From NCBI GenBank assembly GCA_964504335.1, contig CAZDET010000023.1, forward strand, positions 1 to 64,000: DNA of 64,000 nt, given 5' to 3'. How positions within the stretch are numbered: the stretch's first letter is position 1; each line of letters begins with the position of its first letter. This stretch comes from CAZDET01 sp964504335 (GTDB lineage: Bacteria; Bacteroidota; Bacteroidia; Chitinophagales; Saprospiraceae). This document shows positions 1-7,301 of the stretch, in pieces. The notes beneath the pieces are model-generated. The model had not been told where the DNA came from and did not search any database. It was given only the letters and a program-made list of their open reading frames with translations. The position numbers and the translations under genes were made by a program.

Positions 1-847
1 TCAGGGACTGACCCTCTTCCAGGCTTTGATTGCCGATTTGGGAAAGTACCGGTGGGGTAGTAGTGACGGTACAGCCGTCTTCATTGCTGATCGGGTCGCC
101 GGCAACCTCGAAATAGTCAAACTTCGCGGTGTGGCCGGGACTGTTGGCAGGGCTATTAAGATCAACCGTTCCGGCATAGAGACCCACGCCGGAAACGACC
201 AGGGGCTGATTAAACTCATGGGCGAGCATCCAACCCGGGTCGGAAAACGATAAATCGGAGAAGGCGTAATATTGTTTCCAGTTATCTCCAATTCGCTCAA
301 TACGCATGTAGACTGGTACGGTACTTGCAATTTCCGTCGATTGACTGCCACTGGCTGTGATGGACTGTCCGTTGGCGAAGTTTAGATAAGATTTGAAAAT
401 GAAGGTACTACTTCCATCGTGGAATATCTCGAATCGCAGGAAGTGGGTGTCGTCCTGTTTGACTAATATTCCTTGTTCCTGAAAGCGCATTTCCACGCTC
501 GATGTCATCTTGACTTTAATGTCAAAATCGCCATCACCGGTAGCCTGCAGAACATGCGGTGCCTGGATACCTGACTCCCACATTTCCTGGGCGGTACCGG
601 CGGGGGCGGTGATCTCGAGCCAGGCATTGCTGGTACCCGAACCGGTCAATTCGATGGTTCCAATGGATTGAGGCTTTTCCTCGGACCACTGGCTACCAAG
701 AGTAGCGTCGCAAAAGTCGTCGGAGGCCAGGGTAGCCTGTGCACCTAAGATGCCGGGCATGAAGGCCAGGCATAGGATTACTAGTAGAGAAAACAGGGTT
801 TTTAACCACTGGGTTGGTCGTTGAATAAAAGGTAGATAGGAGTGCAT
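1..847 (-). CDS. Secreted lectin-fold (DUF1349-like) surface protein, 3' end cut off by window edge
   Basis: This frame is open from an ATG at 847 to the window edge (282 codons, no stop), so only the N-terminal part is seen. A hydrophobic signal segment (about residues 14-36, ending GILGAQA) is followed by a concanavalin/LamG-like beta-sandwich resembling DUF1349 proteins. Typical cues are DDFCDATLGSQW at the start, a W-x-E-I-x-A-P stretch, GILVKQDDTHFLRFE, and VGLYAGT near the end. The last visible residues (PVLSQIGNQSLEEGQSL) look like the start of a putative Ig (He_PIG-type) repeat, so the full protein is probably a long multi-domain surface protein. Inferred role: exported carbohydrate binding or adhesion. 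The family assignment is from pattern memory only. Confidence 0.7.
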   Translation of the reverse strand, partial: MHSYLPFIQRPTQWLKTLFSLLVILCLAFMPGILGAQATLASDDFCDATLGSQWSEEKPQSIGTIELTGSGTSNAWLEITAPAGTAQEMWESGIQAPHVLQATGDGDFDIKVKMTSSVEMRFQEQGILVKQDDTHFLRFEIFHDGSSTFIFKSYLNFANGQSITASGSQSTEIASTVPVYMRIERIGDNWKQYYAFSDLSFSDPGWMLAHEFNQPLVVSGVGLYAGTVDLNSPANSPGHTAKFDYFEVAGDPISNEDGCTVTTTPPVLSQIGNQSLEEGQSL

Positions 848-890
848 AAATAGTTATATTCTAATTGGTTAATAGCTCAATTTATAGACC

Positions 891-1020
891 GGAGATGCTA
901 CACCCAAACCAAAGTGATTTGGGACCTCGCCTTGATCTGATCCAAAATAAACTCGTCCTGCTCGCTCACCACGAAGTAGTGGCGAAGCTAAACCACTCCG
1001 TTTTGGGTATAGCAAAAACT
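891..1020 (-). repeat. Paired-palindrome dispersed repeat, copy A
   Basis: On the minus strand this begins with CTATACCCAAAA at about 1013 and ends with a second half-palindrome around 902-921 (CCCAAA / TTTGGG), about 66 nt away. The same order of elements occurs on the plus strand at 63804-63945: TATACC(C/T)AAA, then TGGTTTA, then CTTCGTGG, then CCCAAAT...TTTGGGT(G/A)TAG. The similarity is clear in the palindromes and loose in between. Function unknown; it could be a REP/MITE-like element. Confidence 0.5.
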
Positions 1021-1232
1021 TGAATTAATCCGGCTAAAACATCACAATCGTACACGGCAGACCTGCTGTCGGGCGGGGGAGCCGACAGGATAGAATGAAT
1101 TCTAATTCTTCTGGAGGGGGACGTAAAGAACTAAGGGAGTCACCACTCATAAGTAGTGGTAGCACACGGGATATTCTGTAATATACTAGAAAATAATGAA
1201 ACCAGGTGACCTAATCTTAACAAAATGCACCG

Positions 1233-1265
1233 CAGTGAGGTCCTCAATTACTGAGGACCTCACTG
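1233..1265. other. Perfect 14-bp-arm hairpin
   Basis: CAGTGAGGTCCTCA and its exact reverse complement are separated by 5 nt. No U-tract follows on either strand, so it is not a textbook intrinsic terminator, although it lies about 195 bp downstream of the sugar dehydrogenase stop on the minus strand. It could be an mRNA 3' stabiliser or a protein-binding palindrome. Confidence 0.6.
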
Positions 1266-1459
1266 GCGCGCGGGCGTGTGCGAAAGTTCGGGAAAGTCAG
1301 TCAAAAACAACCGGACACTTAAGCTCCTTCCTTCCTCCGAATTTCCTACTGTTCAGGACATGCTGTGGGACTCAGTATGCTTATTACCAATTAATTATAA
1401 CTTCCGGCCAGCCTACAGAAGCCTCCAAAATGAAATCTATTTGCCTGCTTACTTATAAC

Positions 1460-2866
1460 TCACTGCTTGGAAAAAGGAACTAATCGTTGGCCAACCACTG
1501 ATTCCAGATGCAAATAGTACAGGCCATCCGGTAAATCAGCCACCGAAATGGATACGCTCCCGGCCGTAGCAATGCGGCCATTCCGAAGGCGCCGCCCCTG
1601 TACATCAATCACCGACCACTCCAAAGACCCATCCAACACCTCCGCAGTAATCGATAGCTGTAGATCGCTTTCCACCGGATTGGGAAATAGCTGAATGCCG
1701 CTGCGCAGAATAGCCGCGTCGGCTGTATTCGTCACCACGCGATCCTGAACCTGGAAAATCGTTCCTGCACCGAGGTCGGCCAGATACAGTTCCCCGTTTA
1801 CATCTTCACCAAAGGTGCTCACGGCCGGGGCGTCGGCGATCAGCAGTTCGTTTTCGAAAGAGCCATCCGGTTGGGGTACGAGCGACCAAAGGGTTCCAAG
1901 TACGATATCAGCGTAGAAATAGCGGCCAGTTAGCCCGGGGAAGGCAGCTCCCCGATACACAAACCCGCCGGTGATGGAGGCCGCATCTCCGCCGTGGTCG
2001 TATTCGTGCACGGGGAAGACGAGGTCATTGTCGGGCGGGCATTCATTGTCGCCGAACAGATCGAGGGTGCCTTCAAAGCAGCGCCAGCCGTAGTTTTCGC
2101 CACCCGCGCTGGCAGCCGGTTGCCGGTTGATCTCCTCGCGGGTATCCTGGCCGACGTCGGCGATCCACAAATCGCCCGTTGTGCGGTCGAAGCTGATGCG
2201 CCAGGGGTTGCGCAGGCCGAGAGCCCAGATTTCGTCCCGAATGTCAGGATCGTTTAGAAAGGGATTGTCGGCGGGGATTGCGTAGGGCGTTTCGCCGTTG
2301 GGGTCGATACGGAGGATTTTTCCCAAAAAGGAATTGCCGTCCTGCCCGTTGCGCTGGGGGTCGTTGCCCGAGCCGCCGTCGCCGAGTGGGATGTAAAGGT
2401 AGCCATCGGGACCAAAGGCCAGGTCGCCGGCATTGTGGTTGCGGAAGGGTTGGGATACCGTAAGAATAATTGCTTCACTATCGGGCAGAGCGCGATTGGG
2501 ATCGGCTGGATCTACTTGAAAGCGTGCGATGACGGTATCGTCGTTTCCGCGGGTGTAGTTTACGTAGAAATAGCCGTTGTCGGTAAAGTTGGGGTCGAAT
2601 ACCAGGCCGAGCAGCCCCTGCTCACTGCCTCCATCGTTGACGCGGGAACGAATATCCAGAAAGGGCTCGGCAAGTAAGGTGCGCTCGGCCGTCAGGATGC
2701 GGATACGGCCCGCTTGTTCGACCACAAACAGACGTTCGTCGCCCGCGTGGGCGATGTCTACCGGACGCGTGAGTCCGGTAGCGATGGACACCAGTTCCAC
2801 ATCCACTTGGGCATAGGAACTATTCCAGATGAAGAGGAGGCAGATGAGGGGGGATACAAAGCGCAT
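1460..2866 (-). CDS. PQQ-dependent sugar dehydrogenase (glucose/sorbosone dehydrogenase family), T9SS-exported
   Basis: Six-bladed propeller of the soluble glucose/sorbosone dehydrogenase family, which oxidises aldose sugars with PQQ outside the cytoplasm. Family motifs in order: TGLTRPVDIA near the N-terminus, LLGLVFDPNF, FRNHNAGDLAFGPDGYLY (with the catalytic-type His at about residue 144), GDGGSGNDPQ, GKILRIDP and LGLRNPWRISFD. About 75 C-terminal residues form a T9SS sorting domain (LFPNPV ... GLYYLHL). An upstream ATG at 2914 would add 16 residues, but the ATG at 2866 is chosen because MRFVSPLICLLFIWNSSYA is a clean signal peptide. It is divergent from the propeller gene at 2926, with 59 bp between. 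Actual substrate unknown. Confidence 0.88.
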   Translation of the reverse strand: MRFVSPLICLLFIWNSSYAQVDVELVSIATGLTRPVDIAHAGDERLFVVEQAGRIRILTAERTLLAEPFLDIRSRVNDGGSEQGLLGLVFDPNFTDNGYFYVNYTRGNDDTVIARFQVDPADPNRALPDSEAIILTVSQPFRNHNAGDLAFGPDGYLYIPLGDGGSGNDPQRNGQDGNSFLGKILRIDPNGETPYAIPADNPFLNDPDIRDEIWALGLRNPWRISFDRTTGDLWIADVGQDTREEINRQPAASAGGENYGWRCFEGTLDLFGDNECPPDNDLVFPVHEYDHGGDAASITGGFVYRGAAFPGLTGRYFYADIVLGTLWSLVPQPDGSFENELLIADAPAVSTFGEDVNGELYLADLGAGTIFQVQDRVVTNTADAAILRSGIQLFPNPVESDLQLSITAEVLDGSLEWSVIDVQGRRLRNGRIATAGSVSISVADLPDGLYYLHLESVVGQRLVPFSKQ

Positions 2867-2925
2867 GGAAATGTTATTATTGGGAAAGAATGTACTTTTG
2901 GAATAATCAACCACTACAATCCAGC

Positions 2926-3819
2926 ATGATGCGGTTTTTCGCCACTTTTGGGGTATTCCTTTTACTAGCCACGACTGCCGAGGCTCAGTTACCTACTTCC
3001 AACGTCTATATGTTCGATCTGACGCAGACGTCGGATTCGACGTTCGAGTTTTCAAAGCCCCGTTACCTGACGGCTTTTAATCCGAACGGATATAACAACC
3101 AGCCTGTTTTTCTGAACAACAACGAGATCTACCTAACCGTCCAAATGCCGACAATGAGGCAGCCGGACATCTACGCGCTGGACTTGCAGCGCAAGACAAG
3201 GCGGCGGGTCACTAAAACGGCTTCCGGAGAATACAGCCCGAAGCGCGCTCCGGATACCTATAAGTTTACGGCCGTCCGGCAGGAGATTAACGGTCCGGAC
3301 ACCACGCTGCGGTTGTGGGAATTTCCGGTCGATCAGCTATCCGAGGGCCGGCCAATTTTTCGGTATGTGACGGATATTGGTTATTACAGCTGGCTCGACT
3401 CGCGCCGTCTGGCCCTCTTCATCGTATCCAATCCCAACTACTTGGGGCTGGCCACCACTGATTCCGATCGGGTAATTCCCATTGCCACCACGGTCGGACG
3501 CTGCTTCCAGCGCTTGCCGAACGGCAACCTGGCCTACGTGCAGAAAAACGACTTCCGGCCCTGGGTCATCATGGAGAAGAACCTCTATCGGGAGGAATTA
3601 CAGCCACAAATCGTCGTCAATACATTGCCTAATTGCGAAGACTTTGTAGTACTACCCGATGGAACGTTCCTGATGGCAAGCGGCAGCAAAATTTACAAGT
3701 ACAACAAGTTGCGGGATGCGGACTGGCGGGAAATTGTAGACTTCAGTTACTACCGATTGGGGAATATCACCCGAATGGCACTGAGCCCGGACCTCAAATT
3801 GGCCGTTGTAGCGGAATAA
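2926..3819 (+). CDS. Secreted TolB/WD40-like beta-propeller protein
   Basis: 297 residues with a signal peptide (MMRFFATFGVFLLLATTAEA). The body shows PD40/TolB-type propeller repeats such as QPDIYALDLQRKTRRRVT, YSPKRAPDTYKF and MALSPDLKLAVVAE. No catalytic motif is visible, so it is probably a binding or scaffold protein in the periplasm or at the surface. An upstream in-frame ATG at 2890 is rejected because it would bury the signal peptide behind a polar extension. The gene ends at an intrinsic terminator (3822-3843) and shares a 59-bp divergent promoter region with the sugar dehydrogenase. The molecular role is not recognised. Confidence 0.75.
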   Translation: MMRFFATFGVFLLLATTAEAQLPTSNVYMFDLTQTSDSTFEFSKPRYLTAFNPNGYNNQPVFLNNNEIYLTVQMPTMRQPDIYALDLQRKTRRRVTKTASGEYSPKRAPDTYKFTAVRQEINGPDTTLRLWEFPVDQLSEGRPIFRYVTDIGYYSWLDSRRLALFIVSNPNYLGLATTDSDRVIPIATTVGRCFQRLPNGNLAYVQKNDFRPWVIMEKNLYREELQPQIVVNTLPNCEDFVVLPDGTFLMASGSKIYKYNKLRDADWREIVDFSYYRLGNITRMALSPDLKLAVVAE

Positions 3820-3821
3820 AA

Positions 3822-3843
3822 AATGCCCGGAAGTCCGGGCATT
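3822..3843 (+). terminator. Intrinsic terminator hairpin
   Basis: AATGCCCGG - 4 nt - CCGGGCATT is a perfect 9-bp stem starting 2 nt after the propeller gene's stop codon, followed by a T-rich CTAATTT. Confidence 0.8.
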
Positions 3844-3998
3844 CTAATTTGACATCAACTATTGGTAATGTCCCCCTTTGTATCTTAGACGTGCCGCGTG
3901 GCACGCATCTTGCATCGTTATACCTCAAAGGTAACTATCCAAGGTGCCAGGGGAAACCCCATAGTTGTGGGGTGTATGATAAAAAATTTATATTCGAA

Positions 3999-5195
3999 AT
4001 GTTAAAACATTTGGCAATAGCCTCAATTGGGTGGTGTTTGGTGATATGTAGTGCGGCGCAGCCGGCGGATATCAGCGGAAAATGGCGAGGCACTTTAACT
4101 CAGCAACAATCCGGTGGGCAGGATTTTACCTACGAAATAGACATTGCACAAGATGGGGCAGCAGTCTCGGGTCAGGCGCGCAGCCGCTCGGTGGATGGCA
4201 AGATGTCGGCAACCTTCGAGCTCAGCGGCAAGTGGGACGGGCAGCGGCTGCAATTGCAGGAATTTCGACAGATTCAGCCATCTGCGCCTCAGTGGTGCCT
4301 GAAGTTTATGAACCTGGACTTCTCCTACGTCGCCAATGAAGCGCAACTAGCCGGTACCTGGACGGCAAAGGGATGTTCGCCTGGCAACATCACCTTGCGC
4401 CGTCCCGTGGCGCGGGTAGAAGAAATTCCATTTGCGTTTACCGGCCGTTGGGTGGGCGAGTTGAACCAATCGGATCGCGAATACGGCTTTTACTATGAAC
4501 TCAACCTAGGTGAAAACGGCCGTGGATTCAGCAAGATCGTTTCTGAAGACAACGGGGGCGAAGCGCGCCACCGCCTCAATTGGCGGCGGGTCGATTCGCT
4601 GATTGTCATCACCGAAGAAGGCGTGGCCGAAAAGACAGACCCCCGTTGGCGCTGGTGCATCAAAGACGCTCGCATGGTCGTGGGGCGCTCGGGCGATATC
4701 TTCCGCATGGAGGGCGACTGGAGTGGCTACCTCGAAGATTACACTCCCCAAACCGGTGCCTGCGCGCCGGGGCAGTTATTTTTGGAAAAAGCCGTGCTGA
4801 CCCGCCCCGTGCTCGATCAACTCGCCGAAACCAGCAATCCCTACGAAGCGGAAACAAAACGAACCGTCAAGGTAGACCGTGTCCTAAAAGTCAAAAGCAA
4901 AGATATTCGCATCCGTGTTTGGGATAGCGGCACCGTTGATGGCGATATCATCACCCTCTTCCTAAACGGGGAACGCATATTAGAGCAATACCGTGTCAGT
5001 AAGCGTCGCTGGACTATTCCCGTCGAAATTCTTCAAGGAGAAAATTTGCTCATCCTTCACGCCGAAGACTTAGGCGATATCGTGCCAAATACGGTGGCCG
5101 TGGCCATCGACGATGGGGTAGAGGAGCAAATGATTATCATGAGCTCCAATCTGAAGGAAAGTGGGGCGGTGTTGATCCAGCCGTTTACTTTTTGA
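3999..5195 (+). CDS. Secreted protein with a tandemly duplicated ~115-residue domain; function unknown
   Basis: 398 residues with a hydrophobic leader (residues 1-20, ending VICSAA). Residues about 24-137 and 144-270 are two diverged copies of one domain. Each has GxWxGxLxQ, then a Y-E-x-x-L/I strand, then WC(L/I)K, a G-x-W turn and C-(S/A)-P-G followed by a charged strand. The paired cysteines suggest one disulfide per copy and the pattern suggests beta-rich, lipocalin-like folds. The C-terminal ~110 residues (IRIRVWDSGTVDGD onward) form a third beta-rich module of a type I associate with Bacteroidota surface proteins. The frame is open further upstream (from 3633), but that part overlaps the preceding gene and its terminator; the ATG at 3999 with a leader is preferred. 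Convergent with phoD (13-bp gap). Confidence 0.7.
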   Translation: MLKHLAIASIGWCLVICSAAQPADISGKWRGTLTQQQSGGQDFTYEIDIAQDGAAVSGQARSRSVDGKMSATFELSGKWDGQRLQLQEFRQIQPSAPQWCLKFMNLDFSYVANEAQLAGTWTAKGCSPGNITLRRPVARVEEIPFAFTGRWVGELNQSDREYGFYYELNLGENGRGFSKIVSEDNGGEARHRLNWRRVDSLIVITEEGVAEKTDPRWRWCIKDARMVVGRSGDIFRMEGDWSGYLEDYTPQTGACAPGQLFLEKAVLTRPVLDQLAETSNPYEAETKRTVKVDRVLKVKSKDIRIRVWDSGTVDGDIITLFLNGERILEQYRVSKRRWTIPVEILQGENLLILHAEDLGDIVPNTVAVAIDDGVEEQMIIMSSNLKESGAVLIQPFTF

Positions 5196-5208
5196 TTCGA
5201 TTGATGCT

Positions 5209-7200
5209 TTAAGGCTGGTGCACCACTTTGCGCAGGATGCGTTCCTTTCCAATTTCCAATTGTAGGAAAAATGTCCCGTTTGGGAACCCTGACAAATCGA
5301 TGGATAATTGGTGGTCGCCGGCGGCTAGGGTGGAAGCCGGCCAGGCCTGAAGGCGTTTGCCTTCCGCGGAGAAGAGCATCACTTGGGTAGGTGCTCGTTC
5401 CAAGAGGCTAAATCGAAGTTGGGCAATACCGTTTGTGGGGTTTGGCTGCAGAGAAATAGCAGCTAACAACGAGGGCAACCGATCCACGGAAGTAGTTGCT
5501 TGTTGGGGCTCCGGAGGAGCAGGGGCATCCTGTTGGGCCTTAGCCGGACTAGGCTGATCCGACGCACGCAAGAAGTGCTCGCCGGCGAAAGTATAGTAAG
5601 CCGTTTCGAAATTGGCAGATCTGTTCGGCTGGTTTTTTTCGGCAAAGTACCAGTTGGCTTGGGTGCTGTCGGTTTTGATATCGAGCAGGTAGTAGCCATG
5701 TCGATCCAAGTCCGCGAACTTGAGGTGGGGGTTGGGATTCCCGATTAGTGGTACATTTTGGTTGACGAAGGTTTCTGAGGCCAGGGCCACAACCTCTCCG
5801 AAATTCTCATCAAAATTGTTGGAAGTGATGCTTGGCGTAGCGAATTCTACGGCCAGCGCCCCTGCTCCGGTGGCAGGATCATAGGCCGGATTGGTGGTGT
5901 AGGAAGGGGTCACATCTTCGCCGCTATCGGTAAAGGAAATCAAAACGGGTTCGGGACTAACCTCAAAAGCGAGGGAAACGTGATAACTGCCCGTGAGAAT
6001 GACGACGTCTTCGATCGCAGCACTATCGATAAATCCGAGCAGTTGCCGGCGTTCGGCTGGATAACCGTTCCAGGCATCGAGCGTGGCACCTTGAATACCC
6101 GCGTAAGTCGTCGAAGGGTCTTGGTCGAGGGCTGCACTCCAGCCCAACTCGAGCGGTGCGAAGGGCACTTGCTGGGCAATCACTTTCCAGCGAGCGCTGG
6201 AACCGCTGAGCTGGTCCAATAACCATTCTTTTTGAGGTGCTCCGAGAATAGTTCGATCGGGCTCCTGGATGCGATTGTCGAAGGGATCGTAAAATTGTTC
6301 TTCTCTGCCTTCTAAGCGGGTATCGAGCAGGATGATATCGGCCAGATTGCCGTAGGAAATGGTTCGGTAGATGATCGGGTCGTTTGGGTTAATGCGGATG
6401 GGCATCCATTCGAAATAGGCCTGCTTGGCGGCCGCCTTGCGGGCTTCCCAGGGGCCATCGCGATCGGGGTCGTGGCTGCCGGCACCGTCCCGGTAAACGT
6501 TGTCGGAAAATTCGTGATCGTCCCATACGGCAAGCATGGGATGTTGCTGATGCATCCGGATCAGATTAGTGTCCAATCGGTAGGAAGCGTAGCGCATCCG
6601 GTAGTCGGAGAGCGTTGTCAGGCGATTGGGTGGAGCCATGGGCCGCTCTTCCGCGAGGCCACCCGTAGCGCGGTAATTTTCGTAGATGTAATCGCCTACA
6701 TGGATGACGGCATCCAGGTCATTGAGTTGGGCCAATGCCTCGTAAGCGTTGAAATACCCATCCTGAAAGCTGGCACAGGAAATAACCCCGAATTTCAAAT
6801 GATTGGATTCGGAATTAGCGGGTGCTGTCTTGGTCCGACCGGTGAGCGAAGGTCGTTCCAGCGCGGTGAATTCATAGTAATAGGTGGTTCCGGATGCGAG
6901 GCCCGTCACGTCCACTTTCACGGTGTAGTCCACGGAGGCATCCGTAGTGGTCGATCCTGATTGCACCACATTGGACAGGGCGACATCGGTGGCTACTTTC
7001 CAATCTACCGTAATGGAGCCGGTCGAACCGGAGTCGGGGGTCACGTGGGTCCAGATAATTACCCGATCCGTCAGCGGATCACCGGAAGCAACACCGTGGA
7101 GAAAGGGCGCCCAGTCGGGGCGGCTGGGTTGTGGCTCGATTTGCGCGAACGCCAGTAGAGGGAGCGCACAGATAAGTGCGATGAACGGGAAGCGGGCCAT
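5209..7200 (-). CDS. PhoD-family alkaline phosphatase / phosphodiesterase, T9SS-exported (paralogue 1)
   Basis: 663 residues: signal peptide (1-19), PhoD N-terminal Fn3-like domain (FLHGVASGDPLTDRVIIWT; YYYEF), then the PhoD metallophosphatase domain with HVGDYIYE (about 167-174), WDDHEFSDN (about 226-234) and VVILTGSYHVS. About 80 C-terminal residues form a T9SS sorting domain (LQPNPTNGIAQL...). PhoD enzymes hydrolyse phosphomono- and diesters using Fe/Ca, outside the cytoplasm. In the late metal motif the usual G-D-x-H reads G-S-Y-H here, whereas paralogue 2 keeps GDFH, so metal binding may differ. Adjacent paralogue in the same orientation, 101 bp upstream, with an inverted repeat between them. 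Confidence 0.9.
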   Translation of the reverse strand: MARFPFIALICALPLLAFAQIEPQPSRPDWAPFLHGVASGDPLTDRVIIWTHVTPDSGSTGSITVDWKVATDVALSNVVQSGSTTTDASVDYTVKVDVTGLASGTTYYYEFTALERPSLTGRTKTAPANSESNHLKFGVISCASFQDGYFNAYEALAQLNDLDAVIHVGDYIYENYRATGGLAEERPMAPPNRLTTLSDYRMRYASYRLDTNLIRMHQQHPMLAVWDDHEFSDNVYRDGAGSHDPDRDGPWEARKAAAKQAYFEWMPIRINPNDPIIYRTISYGNLADIILLDTRLEGREEQFYDPFDNRIQEPDRTILGAPQKEWLLDQLSGSSARWKVIAQQVPFAPLELGWSAALDQDPSTTYAGIQGATLDAWNGYPAERRQLLGFIDSAAIEDVVILTGSYHVSLAFEVSPEPVLISFTDSGEDVTPSYTTNPAYDPATGAGALAVEFATPSITSNNFDENFGEVVALASETFVNQNVPLIGNPNPHLKFADLDRHGYYLLDIKTDSTQANWYFAEKNQPNRSANFETAYYTFAGEHFLRASDQPSPAKAQQDAPAPPEPQQATTSVDRLPSLLAAISLQPNPTNGIAQLRFSLLERAPTQVMLFSAEGKRLQAWPASTLAAGDHQLSIDLSGFPNGTFFLQLEIGKERILRKVVHQP

Positions 7201-7211
7201 AGAAAACTATT

Positions 7212-7300
7212 TTTCGTTGATGCGTTTAGGCGTTTAAACGTTCAGTGAAGTTGCTTCCTGTTTCATTAATTGGAATAAATGCCTAAACGCATCAACGAAA
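7212..7300. repeat. 20-bp-arm inverted repeat built of 8-bp AAACG-type units
   Basis: TTTCGTTGATGCGTTTAGGC (7212-7231) and its exact reverse complement (7281-7300) flank 49 nt. Each arm reads as tandem octamers (…AAACGTTT AAACGCCT AAACGCAT CAACGAAA). The same octamer style occurs at 62407-62468. It sits between the stop of phoD paralogue 2 and the start of paralogue 1, so it could act as a terminator or mRNA processing site, or be a mobile palindrome. Confidence 0.75.
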
Positions 7301-7301
7301 G

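Larger units (their letters stand above)
848..1459. other. Gene-free interval (612 bp)
   Basis: No convincing gene is seen. The short ORFs here lack family motifs. The interval holds a paired-palindrome repeat (891-1020), a small hairpin with 7-bp arms (1066-1072 / 1082-1088) and a perfect 14-bp-arm hairpin (1233-1265). The part next to 847 should contain the promoter of the partial surface protein. Confidence 0.6.

Noticed and set aside
1276..1458. Short ORF downstream of the sugar dehydrogenase
   Set aside because: No family motif, and no coding signal beyond length.
3890..3985. Riboswitch-like hairpins (GTGCC..GGCAC, GGGG AAA CCCC) before the 3999 gene
   Set aside because: Stems are short and no known riboswitch consensus is recognised.
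3633..5195. 520-codon open frame as one long gene
   Set aside because: Its first 122 codons overlap the preceding gene and a terminator; the ATG at 3999 gives a leader peptide.
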